A DNA stretch of 64,000 nt from Pseudacidovorax sp. NFM-22 (GCF_021401245.1 NZ_JACBFY010000002.1:62001-126000), one strand, 5' to 3'; positions 43,621-52,808 are shown, counted from the first letter of the stretch. The notes: generated by a model from the sequence alone, not told the origin. Numbers and translations: made by a program.

Positions 43621-45168
43621 TCAGGCGGCGCAGGCCGTGGTCAGGCCGAGGCGCGTGGCGGCCTCGTCCAGCAGGGCGCCGATGTCCTCGGCCCGCGCGG
43701 CGGTGCCGAACACATAGTGGTCGGGCCGCACCAGCGCGGCCACCGTGCCATGGCGCGCGAACCAGTCGCGCACCACGCCTTCAGTCTCGGGCTGCTCGCC
43801 CAGGCTCAGGCAGCGCAGGCCGTCGAAGCCGCCCTCGGGCTGCGGCACGCCAGCCGCCAGCACCAGGCGCCAGCCGTGGCCCAGCAGCACGTCCATGCGC
43901 TGCGGGCCCTGCGCCGTGCGCAGCCAGGGTTGGGGAAACAGGCTGCCGCGGCCACTGGCGGACTGCTGCGCCAGCAGGCCCGTCTCCAGCCCGGGCAGGA
44001 TGTCCTGCCGCGGCGTGTCGCGCACCTGCCCGCCGGCCTCGGCCAGCAAGCGGCGGTCGCGCTCGCGGGCCCGGTCGGTGTCGCGTTCGCAGATCACGGC
44101 GCCCACGTGCTTGATGCGGCTGGTGAGTTCGCGCACATGGGCGCGGCGCTCGTGGCCGTAGCTGTCCAGCAGCGCCTCGGCCGCCTGGCCCTGCACCTCG
44201 CCGGCCAGCACCGCGCCCAGCTTCCAGGCCAGGTTGGCCGCATCGCGGATGCCCTGGCACATGCCCTGGCCCAGGAAGGGCGGCTGCATGTGAGCCGCAT
44301 CACCGGCCAGGAAGACGCGGCCTCGGCGCCAGTCGGCCGCCACCAGCGCATGGAAGCGGTAGCTGGCCTGCCGCCACAGCTCGCCATGCTCGGGGCCGAT
44401 CCAGCGCGACAGCAGCCGCCAGGTGGCCTCGGACGTGGCCATCTCGCGCGGGTCCTCGCCGGCCTTGAGCGAGATCTCCCATCGCCGGTGGTTGCCCGGG
44501 CCCAGCACCAGCGTGCAGGGCCGCTCGGGCTCGCAGTACTGCACGCTCACGGCGGGCAGGCGGGCCATGCCGGCCTCGTTGAGCAGCACGTCGACCACCA
44601 GCCAGGGCTCGTCGAAGTCCAGGTCTTCCAGCGGCAGGCCCAGCTGGGTGCGAACACCGCTGCTGCCGCCGTCGCAGGCGATGGCGTAGCGGGCCTGCAC
44701 GGTGTGGCTGCGGCCCTCGCGCTGCAGCGTGAGCTGCACGCCCTGCCCGTCCTGCGCGATGCCGGTCATCTCCACGCCCAGTTCCACCGTCACGTTGGGC
44801 AGGCGGGCCACGCGCTCGCGCAGCGCCCGCTCCACCGGCGGCTGGGTGAAGACCAGCGAGGGCGTGTAGCCCTGCGGATAGGGCGGCGGCAGCATGGTCA
44901 TGCGCCGGATGAGCTGCCCGTCCACGCCGAAGTACTCCGAGTTGGAGAAGGGCTCGGTGAAGGGCGCGATGGCCTCCACCACGCCCAGCTGCTGGAAGAC
45001 CCGCATGATCTCGTGGTCCAGCGCGATGGCGCGGGGGATCTGGTAGACCTCCGTCAGCCGGTCGCACACATGGACCTTGAAGCCCCGCTGCCCCAGCAGC
45101 CCGGCCGCCACCTGCCCCACCGGGCCGTAGCCGACGATGGCGACGTCGTAGACGGGCGGGGTCGTCAT
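43621..45168 (-). CDS. FAD-dependent aromatic hydroxylase, MhpA-like
   Basis: 515 residues of the class A flavoprotein monooxygenases. YDVAIVGYGPVGQVAAGLLG binds FAD; ACDGGSSGVRTQLG is the DG motif; VFLAGDAAHMQPPFLGQGMCQGIRDA is the GD motif; a C-terminal thioredoxin-like part ends the chain. Length and motif spacing match 3-(3-hydroxyphenyl)propionate hydroxylase and its relatives. It would hydroxylate a phenolic acid to a catechol for the extradiol dioxygenase in the same operon. ATG overlaps the FAH-type gene stop as ATGA. Confidence 0.9.
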   Translation of the reverse strand: MTTPPVYDVAIVGYGPVGQVAAGLLGQRGFKVHVCDRLTEVYQIPRAIALDHEIMRVFQQLGVVEAIAPFTEPFSNSEYFGVDGQLIRRMTMLPPPYPQGYTPSLVFTQPPVERALRERVARLPNVTVELGVEMTGIAQDGQGVQLTLQREGRSHTVQARYAIACDGGSSGVRTQLGLPLEDLDFDEPWLVVDVLLNEAGMARLPAVSVQYCEPERPCTLVLGPGNHRRWEISLKAGEDPREMATSEATWRLLSRWIGPEHGELWRQASYRFHALVAADWRRGRVFLAGDAAHMQPPFLGQGMCQGIRDAANLAWKLGAVLAGEVQGQAAEALLDSYGHERRAHVRELTSRIKHVGAVICERDTDRARERDRRLLAEAGGQVRDTPRQDILPGLETGLLAQQSASGRGSLFPQPWLRTAQGPQRMDVLLGHGWRLVLAAGVPQPEGGFDGLRCLSLGEQPETEGVVRDWFARHGTVAALVRPDHYVFGTAARAEDIGALLDEAATRLGLTTACAA

Positions 45169-46034
45169 GCCTGCGCTTCCGCGACGATGGGGTTGGCCAG
45201 CAGGCCCACGCGCTCGATCTCCACCTCGTAGGTGTCGCCGGGCTTCATCCACACCGGCGGCGTGCGCGCCTGGCCCACGCCGGCGGGTGTGCCCATCACG
45301 ATCACGTCGCCCGGCTCCAGCGTGAGCACCTCGGCCAGCAGCGCGATGGTCTCGGCCACGCCGAAGATCATGTCGGTGGTGTTGGCGTCCTGCATGACCT
45401 CGCCATTGAGGCGGCCCTGGATGCGCAGGCCCACGGCGCCGGGCGGCAGTTCGTCGGCCGTGACCAGCACCGGGCCGAAGCCGCCGGTGGCGTCGAAGTT
45501 CTTGCCGATGGTCCACTGCGGCGTGCGCTTCTGGTAGTCGCGCACGCTCATGTCGTTGAAGCAGGCGTAGCCGAAGACGTACTGCAGCGCATCCGCCTCC
45601 TTTACATGCCGCGGCACGCGCTGGCCGATGACGACGGCCAGCTCGGCTTCATAGTCGAAGCGGGCCGACACGCGCGGCACCACGCCGGCATCGCCATGGG
45701 CGATCAGCGAGCTGGCGCCGCGGAAGAAGAACCAGGGGTAGTCCGGCTTCTCGCGCCCGCCTTCCTTGGCATGGTCGAAGTAGTTCAGGCCCAGGCAGAC
45801 CGTCTTGCCCGGCTCGGGCACCAGCGGCGCCAGGCGCACGCCGGCCATCGGCACACGGGCGGCGCCGGCCTTGGCGCAGGCGGCGGCCAGGGCCGGCAGG
45901 TCGATGCCGGCGGCCAGGGCGGCGCGCAGATCGGACGGAATGCGGCCGTCGGCATCGTTCAGGTCGATGAGCATGTCGCCCTCGACGAGGGCCAGGCGGG
46001 GTGCGCCATCGCGCAGGTAGGTGGTGAACTTCAT
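45165..46034 (-). CDS. Fumarylacetoacetate-hydrolase family protein
   Basis: 289 residues. Metal ligands of the FAH fold are clear: FDYEAELAVVIG and FNDMSVRDYQ, with KNFDATGGFGPVLV and VIVMGTPAGVG completing the active site. Such enzymes hydrolyse or decarboxylate ring-cleavage products. In this operon it would act on the product of the extradiol dioxygenase (MhpC, HpcE or similar step). Gap of 54 bases to the preceding dioxygenase gene. Confidence 0.92.
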   Translation of the reverse strand: MKFTTYLRDGAPRLALVEGDMLIDLNDADGRIPSDLRAALAAGIDLPALAAACAKAGAARVPMAGVRLAPLVPEPGKTVCLGLNYFDHAKEGGREKPDYPWFFFRGASSLIAHGDAGVVPRVSARFDYEAELAVVIGQRVPRHVKEADALQYVFGYACFNDMSVRDYQKRTPQWTIGKNFDATGGFGPVLVTADELPPGAVGLRIQGRLNGEVMQDANTTDMIFGVAETIALLAEVLTLEPGDVIVMGTPAGVGQARTPPVWMKPGDTYEVEIERVGLLANPIVAEAQA

Positions 46035-46088
46035 GGAACGCCGTGCAGGAGAAAGAGAGAAGGAAAAGAGAAAAGGCGCGGGTGCCGC

Positions 46089-46991
46089 TCAGGCCGGCGC
46101 GAACATCACCTGCCGCTGCGCCGCCTTGAGCTCGGGGCCGGGCATGGGCGCGATGCCCCACTGGTCGATGCGGCCGGGCGGCCACTTCCAGTGCTCGGGC
46201 CCGCGCGAGACGTAGCTGTCGTCCACCTGCTCCACCTCGGCCGTGTATTCGATGACCACGCCGAAGGGATCGATGAAGTAGTTGAAGAGGTTGTTGCCGG
46301 GGCCGTGGCGGCCGGGGCCCCACTGGATCGGGTGGCCCGCGTCCTTCATGCGGCCACCGCCGCGCATCACCGACTCGAAGTCCGGCATCAGGAAGGCGAT
46401 GTGGTTGAGCGCGTCGTTGTCGGTGATGCCGATGGCCAGGGTGTGGTGGTCCCGGTTGCAGTTCATGAAGGCCATGATCCCGGTGCGGTCGGCCAGCCGG
46501 AAGCCCATCGCCTGCTCGAAGAAGGCCTTGGTGTCGTCCACCGCGTGGCTGTTGAGCACGGCGTGGGTGAGGCGGATGGGCATATCGGCCTGGGGCGGGT
46601 CGGCCTCGCGGCGCGCGTCGCCGTGCACCACCTGGAAGACGCGGCCATGCGGGTCCTTGAACTTCATGCCGATGCCGCCGGCCGGGTCCTTGGTCAGCGC
46701 ATGCGGCTCAGCGAGCAACGTGCCGCCGGCCGCCACGGCCGTCTCGCACAAGGTGTCGAGCGCCTCGCGGTTGCGGGCGCGCAGCGTCACCTGCCGCACC
46801 TGCGGCGCATCGCCGCCCTGGTGCAGGGCGAGCAGGTAGGCGTCGTCGCCGGTGCCACGCAGGTAGAGCACACCCTCGCCGCGGTGGGCCACGGCCAGGT
46901 GCCAGGTCTGGGTGTAGAAGGCCTCGGCACGGGCGAGGTCGGGCACGAACAGGGCCACGCTGCGCAGGCCCTCGATCCAAGGGGAACTCAT
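46089..46991 (-). CDS. Type I extradiol dioxygenase (two VOC domains)
   Basis: 300 residues with two VOC halves (about 8-125 and 140-290). The second half carries the iron ligands in order: His in IRLTHAVLNSHA, His in ALNHIAFLMPDF and Glu in GVVIEYTAEVE. This matches 2,3-dihydroxybiphenyl/catechol 2,3-dioxygenase types. It would cleave the catechol formed by the MhpA-like hydroxylase. First gene of the operon; divergent from a LysR gene with an inverted repeat between them. The ATG at 46991 gives family length. Confidence 0.9.
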   Translation of the reverse strand: MSSPWIEGLRSVALFVPDLARAEAFYTQTWHLAVAHRGEGVLYLRGTGDDAYLLALHQGGDAPQVRQVTLRARNREALDTLCETAVAAGGTLLAEPHALTKDPAGGIGMKFKDPHGRVFQVVHGDARREADPPQADMPIRLTHAVLNSHAVDDTKAFFEQAMGFRLADRTGIMAFMNCNRDHHTLAIGITDNDALNHIAFLMPDFESVMRGGGRMKDAGHPIQWGPGRHGPGNNLFNYFIDPFGVVIEYTAEVEQVDDSYVSRGPEHWKWPPGRIDQWGIAPMPGPELKAAQRQVMFAPA

Positions 46992-47097
46992 GGTCTTGTC
47001 TCCATCGCGCGGCCGCCGTTTGCGGAACGGGCAGCCAGCGTCGTTGCTGTTGCGGCGGATCGTAGGAAGCGGTCCCGATCCTGTACAGACGATCCGG

Positions 47098-47114
47098 CCG
47101 ATTCCTAAAATCGG
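47098..47114. promoter_or_regulatory. Inverted repeat next to a LysR start
   Basis: CCGATT and AATCGG, 6-base arms with a 5-base spacer, end 4 bases before the LysR ATG and 107 bases before the divergent dioxygenase start. Could be the autoregulatory site of the LysR protein, overlapping its ribosome site. Confidence 0.4.
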
Positions 47115-47118
47115 TTTC

Positions 47119-48045
47119 ATGGATATCCGTTCGGTCGACCTCAACCTGCTCGTTCTGTTCGACACCCTGATGCAGACGCGCAGCGTCAACCGTGCGGCCG
47201 AAGCCATGGGCCTGAGCCAGTCGGCCACCAGCGGTGCGCTCGCCCGCCTGCGGGGCGTGTTCGACGACGCCCTGTTCGTGCGCACCGCCGCGCAGATGGA
47301 GCCCACCCCACGGGCGCAGCAGCTGGCGCCCGTGGTGCGGCGGGTGGTGCAGACCATCCAGCAGGAGATCCTGCAGTCGCCCCACTTCGAGCCCGCGCAG
47401 GCGCAGCGCAGCTTCACCGTGCTCACGCCCGACATCGGCGAGGTGGCCTTCCTGCCCGGCGTGCTGCGCCGGCTGCAGCACGAGGCGCCGGGGGTGCGGC
47501 TGCATGCGGTCTCGCGCGCGCGGGCCGCGGCGGCCGATGCGCTGGAGAAGGGCGAGGCCGACCTCGCCATCGGCTTCTTTCCGGACCTGCAGAAGGCGGG
47601 CTACTTCCAGCAGTCGCTGTTCACCACCACCTACGAATGCATCACCAGCGCCGCCAACACGGCGCTGGGCGAACGGCTCACGCTCAAGCAGTACCTGGCA
47701 GCCCGGCACGTGGTGGTGCGCCCCGACGGCCGCGAGCACCTGCTGGAGCGCTTCCTCGACGCCAAGGGCTGGCAGCGGCAGGTGACGCTGGAGCTGTCGC
47801 ACTTCATGAGCCTGCTGGCCCTCCTGCCCGGCACCGAGCTGGTGGCCACGGTGCCGCAGGACATCGCCACTGCCGTGGGCCGGCACATCCCGCTGCGCAC
47901 GCTGGCCCTGCCCTTCAAGCCGCCGCCGCTGCAGGTGCAGCAGTTCTGGCACCGGCGCATGCAGAACGACCCCGCCAACCGCTGGCTGCGCGGGCTGTTC
48001 CACGAGGTCAACCGGCGCGAGGCCGGGGCGCGACTGCCGGCCTGA
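47119..48045 (+). CDS. LysR-type regulator of the meta-cleavage operon
   Basis: 308 residues of the NodD/NahR branch: MDIRSVDLNLLVLFDTLMQTRSV, helix-turn-helix AAEAMGLSQSATSGALARLR, and the effector domain with FTVLTPDIGEVAFLPGVL and ADLAIGFFPDLQ. NahR-branch regulators respond to salicylate-like aromatic acids, which suits the divergent dioxygenase operon. The ATG at 47119 gives the normal NahR-type start DLNLL near residue 7; longer frames add unlike residues. Confidence 0.9.
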   Translation: MDIRSVDLNLLVLFDTLMQTRSVNRAAEAMGLSQSATSGALARLRGVFDDALFVRTAAQMEPTPRAQQLAPVVRRVVQTIQQEILQSPHFEPAQAQRSFTVLTPDIGEVAFLPGVLRRLQHEAPGVRLHAVSRARAAAADALEKGEADLAIGFFPDLQKAGYFQQSLFTTTYECITSAANTALGERLTLKQYLAARHVVVRPDGREHLLERFLDAKGWQRQVTLELSHFMSLLALLPGTELVATVPQDIATAVGRHIPLRTLALPFKPPPLQVQQFWHRRMQNDPANRWLRGLFHEVNRREAGARLPA

Positions 48046-48211
48046 GAAGGCTGGACGAATCCGTCAGGTCCGCGCGTCCTGCCGAAGCACGCGCACTCGG
48101 CGTTGACAGGCGCCGCGGGGCCATTCAGGTTGGGGCAGGGCCGGGCGCCTATGCTGGGCGGCCTTGCCTCTGCGGCCTGCCCGCACCCGCACCTCCCCTC
48201 TGTCCTTTCGC

Positions 48212-48754
48212 ATGACCCAACGATCCACCCCCTCCTCCCTTCCGCTGGCCCTGGACGCAGCGGCCACCCGTCGCCACGCCCTGCGCGCGGGCGCTGCGCT
48301 GCTCGCGGTCGCGTTGCTGCCCGCGGCCAGCGCCGCGGAGGCCGAGCTGGCCGTGGGCAGCGCCCTGCCGCCCCTCTCGGTCAACGACCAGTTCGACCGC
48401 CCCGTGGTGGTGGACGCCAGCACCCGGCTGGTGCTCTTCGCGGCCGACAAGGCGGCGGGCGATGTCGCCACCGAGGCCCTGAAGGCGCATCCGGAGGTGC
48501 TGGCCCAGCAGCGCCTGGTGTACCTGGCCGACATCAGCGGCATGCCGGCGGTCATCACCCGCATGTTCGCGCTGCCCAAGATGCGCGACCTGCCCTTCCC
48601 GGTCGGCCTGGTGCGCGATGCCCAGATCACGGCCGCCCTGCCGCGCAAGGCGGGGACGCTGACCCTGCTCGTGCTCGACCAGGGCACGGTGCGCGGCATC
48701 GAGTTCCTGCCCGACGCCGCCGCGGTGCGCACGCGGCTGGGCATGCCCGGCTGA
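48212..48754 (+). CDS. Exported protein of unknown function
   Basis: 180 residues. An N-terminal export signal (ATRRHALRAGAALLAVALLPAASAAEA) precedes a domain of about 145 residues with LPPLSVNDQFDRPVVVDAST, LVLFAADKAAGDVA and FPVGLVRDAQITAALP. The strand-helix order recalls a thioredoxin-type fold as in YtfJ-like proteins, but there is no CxxC pair. No family assigned. It lies alone between a LysR gene and the LOV kinase, on the same strand as both. The first ATG giving a good signal was chosen; a longer frame adds basic residues. Confidence 0.75.
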   Translation: MTQRSTPSSLPLALDAAATRRHALRAGAALLAVALLPAASAAEAELAVGSALPPLSVNDQFDRPVVVDASTRLVLFAADKAAGDVATEALKAHPEVLAQQRLVYLADISGMPAVITRMFALPKMRDLPFPVGLVRDAQITAALPRKAGTLTLLVLDQGTVRGIEFLPDAAAVRTRLGMPG

Positions 48755-48938
48755 GGCCACCCCCGCGCACCCGCCAGCCCCGCGCAAGCGCGCGGGCGCC
48801 GACGTTTGGGTTCGGCCGCCACGCCGCGCGGCCGTAGGACCCGGTCGCCAGACGGCGGCTCTGACTGCCGTCCTACACGGATTGCGCCCTCGTCCGCCGG
48901 ACGATCCCGCCGCAACGCAATCCGCGGAGGCCCCGCCC

Positions 48939-50585
48939 GTGACCCGTACCCCCGAAAAGCCCCCCTTCAACGATGACCGCAAGCCCGTGCGTGCCGAAGG
49001 CGGCCCACGCGAGGTGCAGGACCACAAGGACGACATCTTCTTCGCCGCCATCGAGATGACGCGCATGCCCATGCTGGTCACCGACCCGCGGCAGCCCGAC
49101 AACCCCATCGTCTTCGCCAACCGCGCCTTCCTCTCGATGACCGGCTACACGCCGGAAGAGATCATGGGCACCAACTGCCGCTTCCTGCAGGGGCCGGGCA
49201 CCGACCGCGCCTCGGTCGCCGTGATCCGCGAGGCGATCGAGAGCCGCACCGAGGTGCAGATCGAGCTGCTCAACTACCGCAAGGACGGCAGCACCTTCTG
49301 GAATGCGCTGTTCGTCTCGCCGGTCTTCAACCCGAACGGCGAACTGGTGTACTTCTTCGCCTCGCAGCTGGACGTGAGCCGGCGTCGCGATGCCGAGGAC
49401 GGCCTGGCCCAGGCCCAGAAGATGGAGGCGCTGGGCCAGCTCACCGGTGGCATCTCGCACGACTTCAACAACCTGCTGCAGGTGATGTCGGGCCACCTCG
49501 ACCTGCTGGAGTTGCGCGGGCGCATGAACAAGCTCGACCCCGAGCATGTGCGCCGCGGCGTGGAGAACATCCGCGAGGCGGTGAGCAAGGCCTCCAGGCT
49601 CACCAGCCAGCTGCTGGCCTTCTCGCGCAAGCAGAGCCTGCGCGGGCGCGTCATCAACCTCAATGCCGTGACCAAGGACATGACCGACCTGGCCGTGCGC
49701 ACGCTGGGCGAGCAGATCCGCGTGGAGTTCAGACTGGAGGAGAACATCGGCAACTGCCAGCTCGACCCGACGCAGCTCGAGGTGGCGCTGCTCAACGTGC
49801 TGGTCAACGCGCGCGATGCCATGCCCGAGGGCGGCACGCTCACGCTTCAGACGGCCAGCGTGGAGGTGGGCGAGGACGACGCCACGGCCTTCGCCGGCCT
49901 GCCGCCGGGCCGCTATGCCACGCTGTCGGTCACCGACACCGGCCACGGCATCGACAAGGCGCTGCTCGGCCGCGTGATGGACCCCTTCTTCACCACCAAG
50001 GAGGAAGGCAAGGGCACCGGCCTGGGCCTGTCGATGGTGTACGGCTTCGTCAAGCAGTCGGGCGGCACGGTGACGCTCTATTCCGAGGTGGGCATGGGCA
50101 CCACGGTGCGCATGTACTTCCCCACCGTCGAGGCGCGGCCCACCGCCGCGGTGCGCGGCGTGCAGGCCCACTACCGCGGCGGCGACGAGCGCATCCTGCT
50201 GGTGGAGGACCGCGAGGAGGTCGGCCTGCTCGCCCGCGAGATGCTGGAAGGCCTGGGCTACACCGTGCGCATGGCCACCTCGGCGCAGGAGGCGCTCACG
50301 CTGTTCCGCAGCCTCGCGCCCTTCGAGCAGCCGGACCTGCTCTTCTCGGACGTGGTGATGCCCGGCGGCATGAACGGCTACACCCTGGCGCGCGAGATCC
50401 AGAAGCTGCGGCCCTCGGCCCGCGTGCTGCTGACCACCGGCTTCGACCGCGACCTGGGCAGCCTGGACCCGGTGGCGCCCGCGGAGTTCGAGATCATCAA
50501 GAAGCCCTACCGGCTGGTGGACCTGGCGCGCAAGGTGCGCGACGTGCTGGACGGGCCGACGGGTTCGCACACGGTGGGCGGTTGA
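48939..50585 (+). CDS. Blue-light LOV hybrid histidine kinase
   Basis: 548 residues. Residues about 30-150 are a LOV-type PAS domain with the flavin motif GTNCRFLQGPGTD; Cys80 is where LOV proteins form the light-driven flavin adduct. NYRKDGSTFWN and FFASQLDVS complete the LOV pattern. The kinase follows: His174 in GGISHDFNNLL, N box LLNVLVNARDAM, DTGHGI and GTGLGLSMVYGF. A C-terminal receiver has acceptor Asp471 in LLFSDVVMPGG and lysine in IIKKPYR. A GTG start is chosen because GGAGG lies 8 bases upstream; a TTG 57 bases earlier lacks one. No separate response regulator is adjacent. Confidence 0.9.
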   Translation: MTRTPEKPPFNDDRKPVRAEGGPREVQDHKDDIFFAAIEMTRMPMLVTDPRQPDNPIVFANRAFLSMTGYTPEEIMGTNCRFLQGPGTDRASVAVIREAIESRTEVQIELLNYRKDGSTFWNALFVSPVFNPNGELVYFFASQLDVSRRRDAEDGLAQAQKMEALGQLTGGISHDFNNLLQVMSGHLDLLELRGRMNKLDPEHVRRGVENIREAVSKASRLTSQLLAFSRKQSLRGRVINLNAVTKDMTDLAVRTLGEQIRVEFRLEENIGNCQLDPTQLEVALLNVLVNARDAMPEGGTLTLQTASVEVGEDDATAFAGLPPGRYATLSVTDTGHGIDKALLGRVMDPFFTTKEEGKGTGLGLSMVYGFVKQSGGTVTLYSEVGMGTTVRMYFPTVEARPTAAVRGVQAHYRGGDERILLVEDREEVGLLAREMLEGLGYTVRMATSAQEALTLFRSLAPFEQPDLLFSDVVMPGGMNGYTLAREIQKLRPSARVLLTTGFDRDLGSLDPVAPAEFEIIKKPYRLVDLARKVRDVLDGPTGSHTVGG

Positions 50586-50618
50586 GCGCCTGGCCCGGGC
50601 GCACACACGCGCAGCCCA

Positions 50619-51890
50619 TCACAGGGCCAGACGGTTCATGCGCTCGGTCAGCAACGCGCGCTGGACTTCGTTGTCCGTGAGTTCGGCGGCCAGACGGTAG
50701 GCCTCCCGCGCCTCGGCCACGCGGCCCAGCCGTTCCAGCACATCGGCCCGCGCGCCGGCCAGGTAGGGGTAGCGCTGCAGCTGCGCATCGGCGGCGAGTT
50801 CGTCCAGCAGTGGCAGCGCCGCCGCCGGCCCGTCGGAAAAGCTCAGGGCCACGGCCCGGTTGAGCGCCACCACCGGCGAGGGATGGCGGGCCAGCAGACG
50901 GTCGTAGCCGGCCACGATGGCGCGCCAGTCGGTGTCCTCGGCGCGGGCCGCGCGCGCATGGCAGGCCGCGATGGCGGCCTGCAGCGTGTAGGGCCCGCCC
51001 GGGTCCAGCGCCTGCGCCGATACCAGCGCCGCCAGGCCGCGCTGGATCAGCAGCCGGTCCCAGCGCCGGCGGTCCTGGTCGGGCAGCAGCACGGGGCGCC
51101 CCTGCGCATCGAGGCGGGCCGGCAGCCGGCTGGCCTGGATCTCCAGCAAGGCGGCCAGGCCGTGCACCTCGGCCTCCTGCGGCAGCAGGTGCTGCAGCTG
51201 GCGCGCCAGCCGCAGCGCCTCGTCGCACAGGGCCGGGCGCAGCAGGCTGGCGCCGCTGCCGGCGCTGTGGCCTTCGTTGAAGATGAGGTAGACCACGGCC
51301 AGCACGGCGCCCAGGCGCTGGGCCCGCTCCTCTGCATCGGGCAGCTCGTAGGGCTGGCCCTTGAGCGCCTTCTTGGCGCGCACGATGCGCTGGGCCACCG
51401 TGGCCTCGGGCAGCAGGAAGGCGCGGGCGATCTCCGCCGTCTCCAGCCCGCCCAGCAGGCGCAGGGTGAGCGCCACCTGCGATTCGCGCGGCAGCACCGG
51501 GTGGCAGGCGATGAAGATCAGCCGCAGCTGCTCGTCCCCGATCTCGGCCTGGTCGCGCGCGGCATCGAGCTGGTCGGCGAAGTCGGGCACCACCTGCGCG
51601 CCCAGGGCCTCGTCGTCGGCCGCCAGTTGCGCATGCTCGCGCTCCTGCATGGCGCGGCGGCGCAGGCGGTCCAGCGCCTTGTGGCGGGTGGCGGTCATCA
51701 GCCAGGCTGCCGGGTTGGCCGGCTGGCCATCGCGCGGCCAGGCATCGAGGGCGGCGAGCAGCGCATCCTGCGCGCAGTCCTCGGCCTCGTCGAGGTCGCG
51801 CAGCAACTTCGCTGCGGCGCCCACGAGGCGGCCGCGCTCGATGCGCCAGGTGGCGGCGGCGGTGTCGGCATGGCGCTGGGGCATCGGCAT
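50619..51890 (-). CDS. ECF42-type RNA polymerase sigma factor with C-terminal helical extension
   Basis: 423 residues. Sigma region 2 is at about 15-85 (LRDLDEAEDCAQDALLAALDAWP, WLMTATRHKALDRLRR), region 4 at about 120-185 (LTLRLLGGLETAEIARAFLLPEATVAQRIVRAKKAL), followed by about 230 residues of helices including IFNEGHSAGSG, the extension (DUF6596/TPR-like) that marks the ECF42 group. No anti-sigma factor is adjacent; in this group the extension itself controls activity. It is the last gene of a row containing two DGPF/YCII proteins, the known companions of ECF42. Confidence 0.92.
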   Translation of the reverse strand: MPMPQRHADTAAATWRIERGRLVGAAAKLLRDLDEAEDCAQDALLAALDAWPRDGQPANPAAWLMTATRHKALDRLRRRAMQEREHAQLAADDEALGAQVVPDFADQLDAARDQAEIGDEQLRLIFIACHPVLPRESQVALTLRLLGGLETAEIARAFLLPEATVAQRIVRAKKALKGQPYELPDAEERAQRLGAVLAVVYLIFNEGHSAGSGASLLRPALCDEALRLARQLQHLLPQEAEVHGLAALLEIQASRLPARLDAQGRPVLLPDQDRRRWDRLLIQRGLAALVSAQALDPGGPYTLQAAIAACHARAARAEDTDWRAIVAGYDRLLARHPSPVVALNRAVALSFSDGPAAALPLLDELAADAQLQRYPYLAGARADVLERLGRVAEAREAYRLAAELTDNEVQRALLTERMNRLAL

Positions 51891-51897
51891 CAGGTCA

Positions 51898-52389
51898 TCA
51901 GGCGCCCTCGTAGGCCCGCTGCAGGGCCGCGAGGTCGATCTTCTGCATGCCCCACACGGCCTGGAACGCGCGTTGCACCCGCGCCGGGTCGGGGTCGTTG
52001 ACCATGCGGAACCAGGCCGCGGGAATGACCTGCCACGACAGGCCCCAGGCATCGCGTACCCAGCCGCAGGCGAGCGCCGTACCGCCGCCCGCGGGCAACT
52101 GCTCCCAGAGGTGGTCGATCTCGGCCTGGTCCTCGCAGGCCACCGTGAGCGAGAAGGCCTCGTTGAGCTTGAAGTGCGGCCCGCCGTTGAAGGCCGTCAT
52201 CTGCATGCCGAGCAGCTCGACGTGCTGCAGCATGACGGTGCCGGCCGGCCCGGGCGCGTTCTCGCCCCAGTGCTGCGTGTGCAGCACGCGGCCGCTGCCG
52301 GGGCCGAAGACGCGCAGGTAGTGGGCCACCGCGTCCTCCGCGCCCTGCGGGTACCAGATGAAGGGCGTGAGCTTGTTCAGCATCTCCAT
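51898..52389 (-). CDS. PhnB-like VOC protein
   Basis: 163 residues: NKLTPFIWYPQGAEDAVAHYLRVF opens the fold, and DQAEIDHLWEQLPAGG followed by CGWVRDAWGLSWQVIP is the typical PhnB/3-demethylubiquinone-methyltransferase-like half. Function of these proteins is mostly unknown. AAGGAG lies 6 bases before the ATG at 52389. Its stop is 7 bases before the sigma factor ATG, so it is part of the ECF42 operon. VOC and SRPBCC genes are frequent in such operons. Confidence 0.88.
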   Translation of the reverse strand: MEMLNKLTPFIWYPQGAEDAVAHYLRVFGPGSGRVLHTQHWGENAPGPAGTVMLQHVELLGMQMTAFNGGPHFKLNEAFSLTVACEDQAEIDHLWEQLPAGGGTALACGWVRDAWGLSWQVIPAAWFRMVNDPDPARVQRAFQAVWGMQKIDLAALQRAYEGA

Positions 52390-52403
52390 GGCGATCTCCT
52401 TGC

Positions 52404-52808
52404 TCAGGGTGCGGGCGGCATGCCGCTCATGTACGCCAGTTCCCAGATGTGGCCGTCCAGGTCCTCGAAACCATGGCCGTACATGAAGCCATGGTCCAGC
52501 GGCGGACGCGGCACCGCGGCGCCGGCGGCGCGCGCCTTGGCGACCAGGCTGTCCACCTCCTCGCGGCTTTCGCACGACAGGCACACCAGCACCTCGGTGG
52601 CGGCCTTCGCATCCACCAGCGGCTTGGCGGTGAAGCCGCGCGCGAAGTCCTCGGTCAGCAGCATGGCGAAGAGGTTCTCGCCCAGCACCAGGCAGGCGCC
52701 GTGCTCGTTGGTGAACTGCGGGTTGAAGCGGTAGCCCATCGCCTCGAAGAAGGCCTTGCTGGCCGGCAGGCTCTTGCAGGGCAGGTTGATGAAGATCTGC
52801 TTGTGCAT
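52404..52808 (-). CDS. VOC family protein of the ECF42 operon
   Basis: 134 residues, one glyoxalase-type domain: KQIFINLPCKSLPASKAFFEAMGY, CESREEVDSLVAKARAAG and a C-terminal DLDGHIWELAYMSGMPP. Members (YaeR/lactoylglutathione-lyase-like) dimerise to hold a metal. Stop and start are close to both neighbours (14 and 12 bases), so it is co-transcribed with the PhnB-like and SRPBCC genes. Role within the module unknown. Confidence 0.9.
   Translation of the reverse strand: MHKQIFINLPCKSLPASKAFFEAMGYRFNPQFTNEHGACLVLGENLFAMLLTEDFARGFTAKPLVDAKAATEVLVCLSCESREEVDSLVAKARAAGAAVPRPPLDHGFMYGHGFEDLDGHIWELAYMSGMPPAP

Noticed and set aside
50586-50618. Terminator between the LOV kinase and the sigma factor gene
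   Set aside because: The 33-base gap shows no convincing hairpin with a T run.
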